DNA of 64,000 nt from Davidsoniella eucalypti (lineage: Eukaryota > Ascomycota > Sordariomycetes > Microascales > Ceratocystidaceae). The notes under the pieces were generated by a model. That model was given only the letters and a program-made list of their open reading frames with translations. It did not search any database and had not been told where the DNA came from. Shown here piece by piece: positions 24,966 to 35,788 of the stretch. How positions within the stretch are numbered: position 1 is the stretch's first letter; each line of letters begins with the position of its first letter. The position numbers and the translations under genes were made by a program. The DNA lies in assembly GCA_004009845.1 (NCBI GenBank), contig RMBW01000009.1, positions 186,001 through 250,000 on the forward strand, read 5' to 3'.

Positions 24966-27900
24966 CGATATCTTTGACCGATGCCAATACATTGCTGAGA
25001 TGACGGGCTATGTACAGAAACGATGCATCGAATTGTGGTTGAGCGTGGAGTGTACCCGGGATGTGTGTATAGTTGGGATATATGTGCTGTAAGGGATAGG
25101 AGAACTGCATCTGTCTGTATAAGTGATTGGGCACGTATATAAAGTGCACATACATGTACAGAGATACATACCTGTTGTATATGCACGTTGGCCAAAACAA
25201 CAGCAATAGCATGTGCGCTAAAGCAGGAGCTCAGCATTTGACCGAGCCTCAAGGATGTAGCAGAAAAGCAAAGATCAATCACGTTCATTTTATCATCTAT
25301 GGCCGGCAATGCATGATGATGATGTTGGGCAAGCGGCTTTCCTTGTTAGGTATGAAGCCTGTAAAGCTCTCAAAACAGGTGTAAACTATGAATGAAACTA
25401 GAATATTTGCACCGAGTCATGGTCAGGCTGTTATGCAAAGCTAAAGAACGCAGTAAAAGTAAAGATATTTGGAAGCGTGGCAAGCATCATGCCTTGCCGT
25501 CAAAACTCACGGTGTTAGTGTCACCAGATGATGCTTAGTGATTTATTTTATTTTCTTCATTTTTTCTAGCTTCATGACTTTGCGAGACACCAAGGGGCGA
25601 AAAGGAATCAATCCATTTTTACCACAATCGTTTGTTTTTAATTCGCCAGTCAAGATGCGCGGAAAGTCACGAGCCATTCCGTTCTGTGACGATATGGTTC
25701 AGGAGGGTCATCTCGACTACACGCGCCTATACAATGACAATGGCACATAGACTGACCCGGGTCTCTGGACACAGAGCCGATGGCACATAAATCCCCAGAC
25801 TGACACTGGAGCTAGTAGCACGGTATGTACGCTATATAGCACGCTTGCGTATTATTATTACCATTATCACGGCAGTTGATTGGCAGACTTGGCTCCAGAC
25901 ACATGCCATAGGCTGCCTAGAACGCCCGGGAATAGAGAGCGAGCGGATAGAAGAGGCCTACGGTGGGGATGCCTGACTGCGGATCACGTCTAGATCATGG
26001 GAGTGAAAGAGAAGACGCGGAGAAGGAAGAGGGCGTGTGTGATCTACTTCACGGTGTCTGTATCTTCCCGTTTTGGCGGGAAGCAAGCAACAGAATCGAG
26101 TTGCAAGCTACGGCTACAGGCATATATCGCAAGCCTTAGTGGCAGCGTGAGCTAGGTACTACGGCCGGCGGTAGAAGCCGCTGGAGCTCATGTGTGACGT
26201 AAGTGGCCCCGTTTTGACGAACATGCTGTGCGCCGAAGAAGCTGCTACAGAAGTCGGTGTTTTTATATCTTGTCTTGCGTAGCATGCAAGCCGCCAAAGG
26301 AACGGGGTTTACAATGTAGTTGCAGAGTGCTCAAGGCGTGTTTGTCTGCTGAAGCTCAAGGGCGCCACTGCTGCTGAGCTGTATTGTACTGGCGATGTGG
26401 TCGGCAGAACGGACATGGCAGATGTTACGAAGTGTTGTTGCCATGCACAATATGCTGCTGACCGCTCCGTACAAGGTGGACGGCGGCGGTTTAGGGCGTG
26501 TGATAGAGAATGTCGTAGATGTTTTTAGATGTACAGTTTGCTCTGCGATCCAACGAAACGGTAAAGAAAGGCCAAAGAGCCTGTCAAGGGCAGGGATTGT
26601 TGAACATGTAGTTTGTCCGTTTTGGGGAGAGCAGGAGCTGGGGATTCGGGATTACATTGTACACTGCAACTAGATACAGATGCACATATTTTAGCGAGCG
26701 GACAGAGTGAATCTTCGAGGGACAGGCAGAACGAGAGGGGGGAGAGGGTGGGCCAATAAACCAAAACCAAGCATGAGACGCCCGTATGGGGGTCATCAGC
26801 GAAGCCAGTCAGGTCAACACAGCTAAGACTGGGCTGGGAAAACAAAGAGACGTATACAAAGGCAATAGACAGTACATACAGATGTACGGGGGGCACAAGC
26901 GATGGAATTCACAGCTGATAGCGCATAGATAGGGACCAGCGTCGGGATATGGATGAAGCTGAGCAGGCCAAGAATGTTTTCTTCTTCGCAATATGACTAC
27001 ATTGCCGCCTTGATTCACGAGAAGAAAAGCACTCCTTTTTTCCCATTTTCTTCTCTGAACTGGAACTAGAGGGCGGCTTAGATACTTTTTCCCTCTTTTT
27101 CTCCCTGTTAGTTGCTTTGCTTTCATCATCTAAAAACGAAGCTTCTGTTCGAGAAAATAGCAAGTGCCTCGAGGAGAAAGGCGGGGCTGATAAAGAAAGC
27201 TAAAAAGTGGGCTGGAAAAAATCGATAAAGTCCGCTGGGGTTTTATCACACTTTGATAAAATAAATAAATAGGAAAGAACGATAAAAAACTGTAAAATGG
27301 GCCTGAGCTACAGTATAGATAAAATAGACTATTTTAGTAGCTGTACTTTATTCAGATGTATCTATTCCGCATTTAATAGTTGCTCACTTCATCATAGCTC
27401 GTCCCCGGCAACTACTCGGCGGACTGAGTTTCTTAAGAAGTCACGACCGGCCGCTTCTTCAAGCACCCAAAAAGATACTGGCTGCCTGTTTACTGGAAGC
27501 AATACCCCATTTCCGTCTTTCTGGCCTTGTTTACCACTTCGATCTGCCTTCTATTTAATATACGGCGATATCCAACATCTCTGTCACCAAGATCTGTCCA
27601 GCAAACTCGCTGTTTTCTATTATTTATATTGCAGACTTGGAAGAAAATATTCAGTATCCAAAACAACGAGCTGTAAATAAAGATATTGTTATCCGCCTAT
27701 ACAGACACTCGACGTCTTTACCACCGCCAATTGCTGTAGATATCGCGGCATCTGCCATACAGGAAATGTTAGTAAATATCACATGTACATCCTCTCCCCT
27801 TCCTCTTATTTGCTATGGTCATATTCGAGCGCTCCGTCTTTATCAAGTGAGAAGGCTTGCGCGCTTGGAATATGAGAATTCGGCGCAAGCTGGAAGAATG

Positions 27901-28818
27901 ACAGTAGAGAGAGCTACAGAATAAACAATATATCCAGTTTTATTCCAAAGTCACAAACGAGTCTCGCGGTCCAATTGGGGGCTAGATCTGATATGTCGAG
28001 ATCCCTCGCTGTCTAGATCGCATCCTTATATCGTTCGAGGCAGAGAAGCGTCGGATCTGTGATCATGCCATCTTGATAGCCTTGTTGGCGACGCTCTGGT
28101 TGGTTCTATCTGGCCAGTGCCTCGCCTTCTTTGCCCCTTTCCCGGCCTCTATCTCCATGAAAACGCCGTGCCTTGTATCTCCGCGCAAAGCCCTGGCCTG
28201 GCTCCTCCGTCCCGCCGTTGAGTTAGAGCACTTGGTAGAAGGAGGGGTCCCGGTAGACAAAATACTAGCCAGGCCCCTCCCATAGCATCGCCATCCCTAG
28301 CTCAAACAACTACCCTGGCGCTTGTCGCCCTGGTTGTGCATTAATCCGGAGGCGCCCGAACTCACAGAACACCCAATTCGCCCAAGAACCGCATGCTAAC
28401 ATGGCAAACATAATAGAACCGTTTCCTAGATATCAACTGCGCTCAGGATTTCCTCCACTCGTGATTTTTCTCCTACTGAGATTTCCTACACATACACTAG
28501 CCTGCACGAAACAGTTCATGACTGTGCACTCTGCTTTCTCAATACATCAGCGACTCTCTAGCGCTGGCCATTTTCTAGTACTACATATTGCTACTTGAAG
28601 CGCGAATATTTCGTATAGCCACTCCTACTGATTTCCTGTTTCCCCCACGTCTCTTTCTTTGGCAATATCTGTCATTTTCGTTCCTAGAACATCTGCGCTC
28701 GTTGCTGCTTAGGACCATTCACAACTTGGCTTTAGCATTGCCATCGGCGAAAACTAGCTCTTGTCAACTACCCAATCGGCCGTTGACCTACCCGGGAAAT
28801 AAGCATCTGCTCGGTTAT

Positions 28819-28878
28819 AGCTCTAGCTCAAGCTCTAGCTCATACCTAGCTTATACCTAGCTTATACCTAGCTCATAC
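28819..28878. repeat. Tandem repeats in the bZIP leader (CTAGCTYATAC x4)
   Basis: Four 11-bp units, CTAGCTCATAC or CTAGCTTATAC, run without gaps from 28835 to 28878. They follow a duplicated 12-mer, AGCTCTAGCTCA, from 28819. A perfect 14-nt palindrome, AGCTTAGCTAAGCT, lies at 28924-28937, about 95 bp before the bZIP start codon. All are rich in the AGCT core. Confidence 0.75.
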
Positions 28879-29030
28879 CTATATTCGCCACTCTTCAGAG
28901 GCCAGACCCAAGCTTTTAAGCATAGCTTAGCTAAGCTCCGCACATTCGCCGTCGTGCCCAGCGGAACAAATCTGCTTAACTATTCTCCTATTCAACTGCT
29001 CATCCCATCTCATCGTCACCAACCGGCTTC

Positions 29031-30200
29031 ATGTCAATCGCTAGCCGAACCCTTGTTATGATGGACCATACAGAACCTCACCTGTACCCTGCTTATCCAG
29101 TTGACACACAGCAATCACACTTTGGCCAGGCCAACACCGTTTACACCACCGGTGGTCATATGAACACTACAGCTGCTTGGGCCTATGATAACGCCAACTA
29201 CATCGCTCACGGCCAACCATATCCTCACCACTTGGCGCCACACCACCACCAAGCCGACATCATGTACGACAGTTCTGGTACCGTCGTCAGTCCCAACACG
29301 GGTTCTGGCTCGCCATATGGGACCCACAGCGTCCCATCGAGCAGATCTTCGCAGCGCAAGTCTAGCAAGTCGACATCGCCAGCCGCCGATCTCTTCTCCA
29401 ACTCCTCCCGCCGGGCCCATGACGGCACGTCAGTATCGTCTATGAGTAGCGGTCCCCATGACGACCCAGACGTCAAGCGCAACAAGTTTCTGGAGCGGAA
29501 CCGCCTGGCTGCGTCCAAGTGCCGCCAGAAGAAGAAGGAATGGGTCAACACCATGGAGGACACAGCACAGGAGCTCCAGAATGAAAACACCCATCTGCAG
29601 CAAACCTGCTCTATGCTTTCCGAACAGGTCAGCATGATCAAGAGCGAGCTCATGACCCATGCCGGATGCAAAGATGCGAACATTGACCAATGGCTCAAGA
29701 ACGAAGCTGAGCGCATCGTACGCCCGGGTGCTGCCCAGCCTGGCGTTTCGACTGTGCCGGCCGCGGTCTATAGCTCTGCGCATATGCACCCGCACCCGCA
29801 CCCGCACCCGCACTCACATGGCCACCACATGTCGATGCCTCTATACGCGCACCAGATGCCTGTTCACGTACATTCACACCAACAGCACTCTCACCCACAC
29901 CAAATGCACGCACATCCCCACGCCGTCTTGGATACTATGGCACCAGGTGTCGTGAATTATTCCACAACGGCGGCGCCAGCTGCCATCGTGGCCACGACTG
30001 CAGCAGCCGCCATAGGCCCCAATGGCATGCCCATCATGGTGTCCACGCAATCTGAGATGGACCCGGCCTTCATTGCAAACCCTATGTTGTCCATGGTAGA
30101 TCCTTTGTCCGTGACGTCAGCCGGTGTGGAGGTGTCCATGAGCATGGCTATGGATATGCCTATGCCAGTGCCGGTCTTCGACGGCCACCACTACGTCTAG
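29031..30200 (+). CDS. ATF/CREB-type bZIP transcription factor, His-rich tail
   Basis: This is a nuclear DNA-binding regulator of 389 residues in one exon. The basic region begins near residue 148 (KRNKFLERNRLAASKCRQKK), with the N-x-x-A-x-S-x-C-R pattern of the Atf1/CREB class, which usually binds TGACGTCA. A leucine zipper follows (LQNENTHLQQTCSMLSEQV). After the zipper comes HAGCKDANIDQWL, an extension I associate with fungal AtfB-like stress and spore-pigment regulators. The N-terminus is Ser/His/Tyr-rich. The C-terminal half has a long His/Pro/Met-rich stretch, partly encoded by a CACCCG-type hexanucleotide repeat near 29787-29812. A TGACGTCA octamer lies inside the coding region at 30112. 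The leader is long and repeat-rich. The start is the first ATG of the frame; a second ATG pair follows about ten codons later. The family call is firm; the exact orthologue is not. Confidence 0.92.
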   Translation: MSIASRTLVMMDHTEPHLYPAYPVDTQQSHFGQANTVYTTGGHMNTTAAWAYDNANYIAHGQPYPHHLAPHHHQADIMYDSSGTVVSPNTGSGSPYGTHSVPSSRSSQRKSSKSTSPAADLFSNSSRRAHDGTSVSSMSSGPHDDPDVKRNKFLERNRLAASKCRQKKKEWVNTMEDTAQELQNENTHLQQTCSMLSEQVSMIKSELMTHAGCKDANIDQWLKNEAERIVRPGAAQPGVSTVPAAVYSSAHMHPHPHPHPHSHGHHMSMPLYAHQMPVHVHSHQQHSHPHQMHAHPHAVLDTMAPGVVNYSTTAAPAAIVATTAAAAIGPNGMPIMVSTQSEMDPAFIANPMLSMVDPLSVTSAGVEVSMSMAMDMPMPVPVFDGHHYV

Positions 30201-32072
30201 GGCGTGTGATCTTAAAGTTGTCTAAGCTGGCCCACTAAACGCTGCTGGACGAACTCAACTTGAACGAATTTTCTTATTTTTCTCAACATTTTCAACCTAT
30301 TTTTTCTTTTAACTCTTTACTTTATTTGGTATACACGGCGGCTTGTACGGCTTTTTCATGTACTTTTTTTTTGTTCTAATGACTTGAAAAAAAAAAAAGA
30401 TATAAATATTACAAGGCCATGATCGATATGGGGACACACTTTTACACTCGCCAGCGCGGCGTTAGACTTTTGTTGTTATCTTGTTTTTGGGAATTGGATC
30501 TGGAAATGGGGGAAACTTGGCGTTTTTATTTTTTATTTAAAGGAACTGTTGACTTTTTGTACACTGGTACTTCCTTTTTACTATCACTACTAGAGACGAT
30601 ATTCTACACGTTTTAGCGACTTTACTTGCCCGGCTTTTGATACTTTGTGCATGTATATCGTTAAAAGTGTATAACTGACTAGATGTAACTGTATCCCCTT
30701 GACTAATGTCGGTCGGCTGAGTTGACTTGCACGCTTTGATTCTGGCATGTTGTTTTTACAGGCGTTTTCTCGTCCTGTTGTCTCAATTTATTCTCCGTTG
30801 TTTGTTTCAATGAACCATCCTTGGAAGCCTCTTATTTACGACAATCCAATAATTCGACGACGTTTAAGTCTATTGAGGTGATACTGTAGCATAACGATAT
30901 ATACGACCACTGTTAATAGACTATTTCATAGCCTACAAGGCCTATCTATTCGCTGTGGCTATAGAGTCCCATAGAAGTTTGCACGATATTACTAGAATCG
31001 TATTAATACGGCTATTGCGGCAAACTTCACTACATTATTACGTTGGTCGCTATTGAAAGACATGATATATAACATGAAAACAAGGCGCATGAGTATCAAG
31101 TGCATGTGTGTTCTTAATGTTACAAGTACTATATTCAATACAAATCCAACACAGATCCAATACAGATCCAACCTCGTGGCTTTTTTTTTTTTTTCGAAGA
31201 AAGGAATGGGTCACGGTGAATAGGGAAGGAAATCTATTCTGTATCCTGATATAGCAAGAATGGGTTTTAGGTGATCGGCCTAGTTAGAAAATCAAAGTTG
31301 TAGGCATATATCGATGAGTACACGCCTGTCCCGTCGTTATAGAAAGTAGGCGGTCATAACAGATCTGATCTGTGCTTCGAAGGGGGGGGGGGGCTTGCTT
31401 TTGGTCGGTTGTAGCCTTCCGCACTTGGAAAGTGATCAGCGAAGACTGCTGTTGTAGTCTGATCGTTTTAGGGAACATGGAACAACTAGTGTCTGTTGCT
31501 GTTTTGTGGGAACCGAAGCAAGAAGAATAGAACACATACACACACAGTTGTCCGTCTTAAGAGTATAACTGGGAATGGATTTCAAGGGCGTTGGATCTTT
31601 GCTTAGCCACTGGAACGCGGAATAGTATGTAGTGATGGAAAATAAGATAGGATAAATAAAAATACATAATAATATGACAGTTAACACCATCCCTGGAAAC
31701 GTCTTGTTTGTCTTTCTAGTCTCGTTGACTCGACCTCTCTGCTTATCCTGCAAAGTCAAGTTTCTGGTTGCAGTGGCATGTATGTAGTCGGTCGAGCTTT
31801 GGACCGCAATATCTAGCCTTGCTCCCTACCATAAGAACTGTTTCCGATTTTGTTTGGACCAAGAGGACACACAAGCTATTGTTCTAACCCCTAGCCTGAT
31901 TGATAGTATGTGTATTCTGCTCTGAGATACGCATCGGTGGTCATGGCTACATGTCCATTATTGTTTGGACAGGAAGAGGTTCCGACTGTACTCTTGGCCT
32001 TTGACGGTGCTATGATCGATACTCCATACTTGGGTGGTGCCATGTATGCGAGGGGCTGGTCGACGTGACAAC
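30201..32072. other. Intergenic between convergent bZIP and uL4m genes
   Basis: The left part must hold the bZIP 3' UTR and the right end the uL4m 3' UTR. No gene is seen. A run of twelve G lies at 31382-31393. Confidence 0.6.
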
Positions 32073-33141
32073 TCACGCAACCACCGTCTGGCCTAGTGGC
32101 GGGCCACCTACTAAGCTGTTGTTGATGGTGATTTTGCTGATCAAGTCGCTTTGGTGCTCCTCAATCATCCGCCGCAACGCCGACCGTTCGATGACTACAC
32201 GGCCCTCCTCCAACAGATCCTTGACATCGACCTCCTCCGTCAATAACGCACGACCGTGCTCACCGGCCTGATCCAGCGCTTCGTAGAGATTCACGCGCGG
32301 CCCCTCTGTGACAAACAGCGTGCGTCCGAAATCGCGACCCCATCTATGTGTGCCTAGTAGCTGGAGGGCTTGCTTGCGCATATAACTGTCGATAAGCTCA
32401 TTATCTAGGAAGTTGGTAGTGCGTAGCGCCGTGAAATCTTCTGGTAGTGTCAACTCCATGTCGTCTTCACACACTATCAAATCGCCGCGGCGGTAACGGT
32501 ATGACAGTGCCATGCGCCATGCCTTATCATACATTTTGCGCGGCAGCTTAGTGCTGAAGTCACGTGGGTGTGGACCGAAGACTACACCACCACCGCGGAA
32601 AATGGGTGACATGCGATCGCCTGCACGGGCGTTACCGGAGCCCTTTTGCGGGCGGACCTTGCGATGTGAGCCGTGCACTTCCCACCGCGTCTTGGTTGAG
32701 GCGGTACCGGAGCGCGTCTGGTCACCCTCGAAGACTATAGCGCGGTGTAGGATATCTCGGCGTAAAGGTACGTATAGGTGATGTGATGACCAGTGTTCAA
32801 GGCTTTTTGGCTCGAGAGTTGGGAAGGAGTAGATAGTAACGGGGACGTCTATAGTAAATAAGAGTAACTTGTTAGCATGCAAGAAGGCGTTGCGGTAGTT
32901 TGCGGGGAATGGAGCCATGTGAAGAGACGACGTACTGGACGAAGAGGACGGTTCGGGTACGTTGGAAGTGGTGGCCATAGTACGAGCCATAGACGTTATG
33001 ATCGAAGGCTTCTATATATAGTTAGTTAGTACTAAAGCATTGTTGTCCCAAGCACGATTGACGCACAGTAATTGTAGAGACTCTAGTAGGAGACACTGCT
33101 AGTGCCCGCATGGCATCGCTAAGGCTGCGAATGCTTGCCAT
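32073..33141 (-). CDS. YML6: Mitochondrial large-subunit ribosomal protein uL4m
   Basis: This is the mitochondrial counterpart of bacterial L4, placed at the peptide exit tunnel of the large subunit in the matrix. Exons I assemble are 33141-33067, 33011-32936 and 32848-32073, giving 308 residues. Intron 1 is 55 nt (GTGCGT donor, TACTAAC branch point, TATAG acceptor). Intron 2 is 87 nt (GTACGT...CTATAG) and frame-neutral. The first exon (MASIRSLSDAMRALAVSPTR) looks like a mitochondrial presequence, with Arg/Ser and no acidic cluster. Diagnostic uL4 motifs are KVRPQKGSGNARAGDR, MSPIFRGGGVVFGPHPRDF and RKMYDKAWRMALSYRY. The gene is divergent from mL38 across 528 bp. Family call is firm; the presequence exon is an inference from splice sites. 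Confidence 0.93.
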
Positions 33142-33669
33142 TGTGGTCGCTATTTGGGAAATTCTGTACGAAGGCAGAATGTAGAACGATGACAGAAAAC
33201 ACAGGGGTTTGTCGGTCGTCTCGATTTGGCGCTGATCGAACGGAAACCCGGCCGTTAGTCGTTTTTTGTGCCGTTGTTCGTTGGCTGGCGGGACATGACA
33301 TCGTGAGAAAAAGATTCCAATGCAGCTTGTCCACAACGTGCAGTGTCAGCAGCTGGCAGAAATGTACATCAACGTATGGGTCCGTATCTCTGACAGGTGG
33401 CGGCAGCCCAGTTTTTGCATGGCAAATCGAGTGCTATAGTGGGGCAATGTAGAAAATCGGCTCTAGGTCTTGCTCTAACCACCAAAAAATCGCAGGGACG
33501 GGCCATTTTTGGTTGGCCATGATATTTTGTTGCTCAGCAGAACGAATAGAAGGAACAATCCGAACCAGTGCTGTTGCTTTGCCATTGAGTTGGTCTTATT
33601 GGTCTGGTCAGCCTATTGTCTTCGTCTCTAGAGATAGACAACTTCGCATACCGCAAGAGAATCGAAACT
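33142..33669. promoter_or_regulatory. Divergent promoter shared by uL4m and mL38
   Basis: 528 bp separate the two start codons of genes for two proteins of the same mitoribosomal subunit. This invites co-regulation. An ATTGG (inverted CCAAT) sits near 33598. I see no canonical TATA box placed convincingly for either side. Confidence 0.6.
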
Positions 33670-35147
33670 ATGGCGCGGTGTCCCTCTGCTGCACGGCCAT
33701 TGTTGCTGCGCAGCCTGCCCGGAAATGGCCCGGTGCAGCTCGCCTTCCGGCCGTTTTCTATGAGCGCCGCACGCTCTTCCGAACCTGCGCCCCCGACCCC
33801 TCCTGAGACCTCTGCTGCTCCTCCTCCTCCCCCGCCGCCTTCTACCGCCGAGTCTGGCGCCCAACCCCAGCAAATCGACCCCCTCCAACTTGATCCCAAC
33901 ACCGCCGTGGGTCGCGAGGCCGAGTTGGCCCTACAGAAGGCTGGCACGCCGCCAATTGGCTCCCGTCGACGTCGTCTAGCTTTGCGCACAAGCATGAACC
34001 TGCCGTTCGAACAGCTGCCTTACCAATGCTTCCAGGAGGCTCGCAAGATCCTCAAGGCTGATCGCGACCTCAAGGTTCAGGAACTACAAGAGAAGGTCGA
34101 GCGTATCGCTCAGCTGGAAAAGAGCACTGGCGAAAACTTCAAGAAGGGTGCTATGGGCCGAGATACGGTCCTCAAGAGTCTCCGGAAACGAGTGGCGCAG
34201 TTACAGATCCTCGCTGATATCAACGATCCCATCGTGCGACGGAGGCTGGAAGACGGCGAAGGTACGATGATTGACTTTCTTTAAAAGAACGAGTATACAA
34301 GTGAACTAACATCTCCGTCACAGCTGATATGAACAAGCCTATCTACCGCTACCTGGCCGACGAGGAGTGGCGCTCCTATGAACGCAAGGTCACCATGCAG
34401 CGCCTCGAGCAGTTCAAGATCGTTCCTGATTTGATTCCCACGCTTGAGCCTACCGCCGAAGTCAAGCTTCACTTTCACCGCAAGAAGATTACCGTTGGTT
34501 CCATCGTGAAGAGTTCCATTACAGAGCACCCCGCACGTCTCAACGTGCAGCTCTTTTCCCCAGGTCCTCGCCTTCTCTCCATCGCCGTTGTCGACCTCGA
34601 CGTGCCTCATCTGGAGACCGACAGTTTCCAGAAACGCTGCCACTTCCTTGCCGTCAATGTTCCTTTCGACCCCACCAAGTCGTCCCTGCCGCTTTCGCAT
34701 ATTAGAGAACCCGAGCAGCTCGTTTTGCCCTGGATGCCGCCTTATGCCCACCAAGGCGCCCCGTACCACCGCCTGGCCATCATCGTCCAGGAACAGCCTG
34801 GTGGTGAGGCCACTAAGCCGCTGGACATTGCGAAACTCAAGGAGTTGTTTGCTGCTAAGCGCGAGGGCTTCAGTCTGAAGCGCTTCAATTCCAAGACTGC
34901 CTGCAAGCCTATCGGTTTCACCATGTTCCGTACTGTGTGGGATGAGTCTATGGCCGGTGTTATGGAGCGTCACGGTTATGAAGGCCTCGACCAAGTATTC
35001 CGCAGAGTGCGTGTTTACTCTCTCAAGCCCCGCCGCAAGGCACGTGGTTGGGAAGCCAAGCGCCAAGGCCCCAAGTACCGGCATCTTTGGAAGTATACCA
35101 AGCGTATTCGTGGTCTATCCAATGGCCGTGGCTGGACCAAGAGATAA
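33670..35147 (+). CDS. MRPL35: Mitochondrial large-subunit ribosomal protein mL38 (PEBP-like)
   Basis: This is a mitochondrion-specific component of the 54S subunit, carrying a phosphatidylethanolamine-binding-protein fold. Exons are 33670-34261 and 34324-35147 (471 residues). The 62-nt intron has GTACGA...CACAG borders and splits a codon. The ATG at 33670 is used; the frame upstream of it has only a TTG. The N-terminus (MARCPSAARPLLLRSLPGNG) is a plausible matrix-targeting sequence. A Pro-rich linker is followed by a helical, charged region. The PEBP-like domain holds RLLSIAVVDLDVPHLETDSF, CHFLAVNVPFDP and APYHRLAIIVQEQPGG. The C-terminus is strongly basic, as expected for rRNA contact. It is the divergent neighbour of uL4m. 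A long antisense frame at 34281-35084 is a codon-bias shadow. Confidence 0.92.
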
Positions 35148-35788
35148 AGAAGAGGGGCACAGTGGTTCTCTTGGGGTTGATTTGCCTTTTTCTTATTTTG
35201 GGTGGTTGGCTCCCCCTTTGTACAATAAATGTATTCTCACAACTGAAATCCAGTCATTTTCGTCTTTGTTCCTATCACCTGTTCATATACAAAAATACGC
35301 GCCCTGTCCGTATCCTAAAACTGACATTGTTTATATTGTCATAGACTAGATCCGTTCCACATTTGCATGACCGCTACACTTTTTATTCCATGTATCAATA
35401 GTTTCTTTACGTCATACAGTTCAATAAACGAGTTGAAAAAGTCCACTTTGCAAACTTTTAGGGGTCAAAGTCAGTGTTAGTTACACAAAGAGTGGAAGTA
35501 GCTTCTTCTTAAGCTACTACAAGTTGAAGCCGAAGTCCAATATCGAGAAGTAGCAAAGAAGAGAATACAAAGGGAACTAGCTACAAATAGAGAGCGTTCA
35601 GTTAGATATTGTAGTAGGGACTGTAGTGAAGACCGTAGAAATTGTAGAGATGTAGAAAAGAAGTAGAGATCCTAACCTTTTCACGCAAAAAGGAAAGACC
35701 TATTAATCTCTACATGTTTACTATTTCTTAACTATATTTAGTTATAGTTACATTATATAAGCTTAGCCCAGCAGCACTTACTGGCTCT
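35148..35788. other. Intergenic with simple GTAG-rich repeats
   Basis: The left end is the mL38 3' UTR. A small perfect hairpin (AGTAGCTT...AAGCTACT) lies near 35500. A degenerate TGTAG/GTAGAGA-rich run spans about 35606-35670. No gene is seen. Confidence 0.6.

Larger units (their letters stand above)
16723..28800. other. Gene-poor AT-rich stretch, right part
   Basis: About 12 kb without a gene I can recognise. The longest frames (19712-20077 plus, 27297-27680 plus) match no family I know and are within what chance gives in this much AT-rich DNA. Things seen: a tRNA-Leu-like relic at 21601-21690, telomere-like TAGGGTTAGGG at 22193 and GGGTTAGGGTTA at 23344, a TAG trinucleotide run near 24157, and a 10-bp CCAGGCCGTG tandem at 24938-24965. 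The part from about 25.9 to 26.7 kb is visibly more GC-rich than its surroundings but carries no gene I can define. Confidence 0.5.

Noticed and set aside
26525..26896. Cys-rich 123-codon minus-strand frame resembling a secreted protein
   Set aside because: It begins with GTG, not ATG, and no acceptor or upstream start supports it; the hydrophobic head is probably accidental.
27297..27924. Overlapping frames of 127 and 95 codons before the bZIP gene
   Set aside because: Low-complexity Ser/Leu-rich translation, no domain, and no splice pattern linking them.
29225..29813. Long antisense frames opposite the bZIP gene
   Set aside because: Shadows of the bZIP coding sequence; Cys/Arg/Ser-rich translations with no family resemblance.
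31382..31393. Run of twelve G as a possible G-quadruplex element
   Set aside because: A lone homopolymer in an intergenic spacer with no positional relation to a gene start; likely slippage or a sequencing-prone site.
34281..35084. 267-codon antisense frame opposite mL38
   Set aside because: It lies fully within a well-supported coding exon on the other strand, has no domain and reflects codon bias of that exon.
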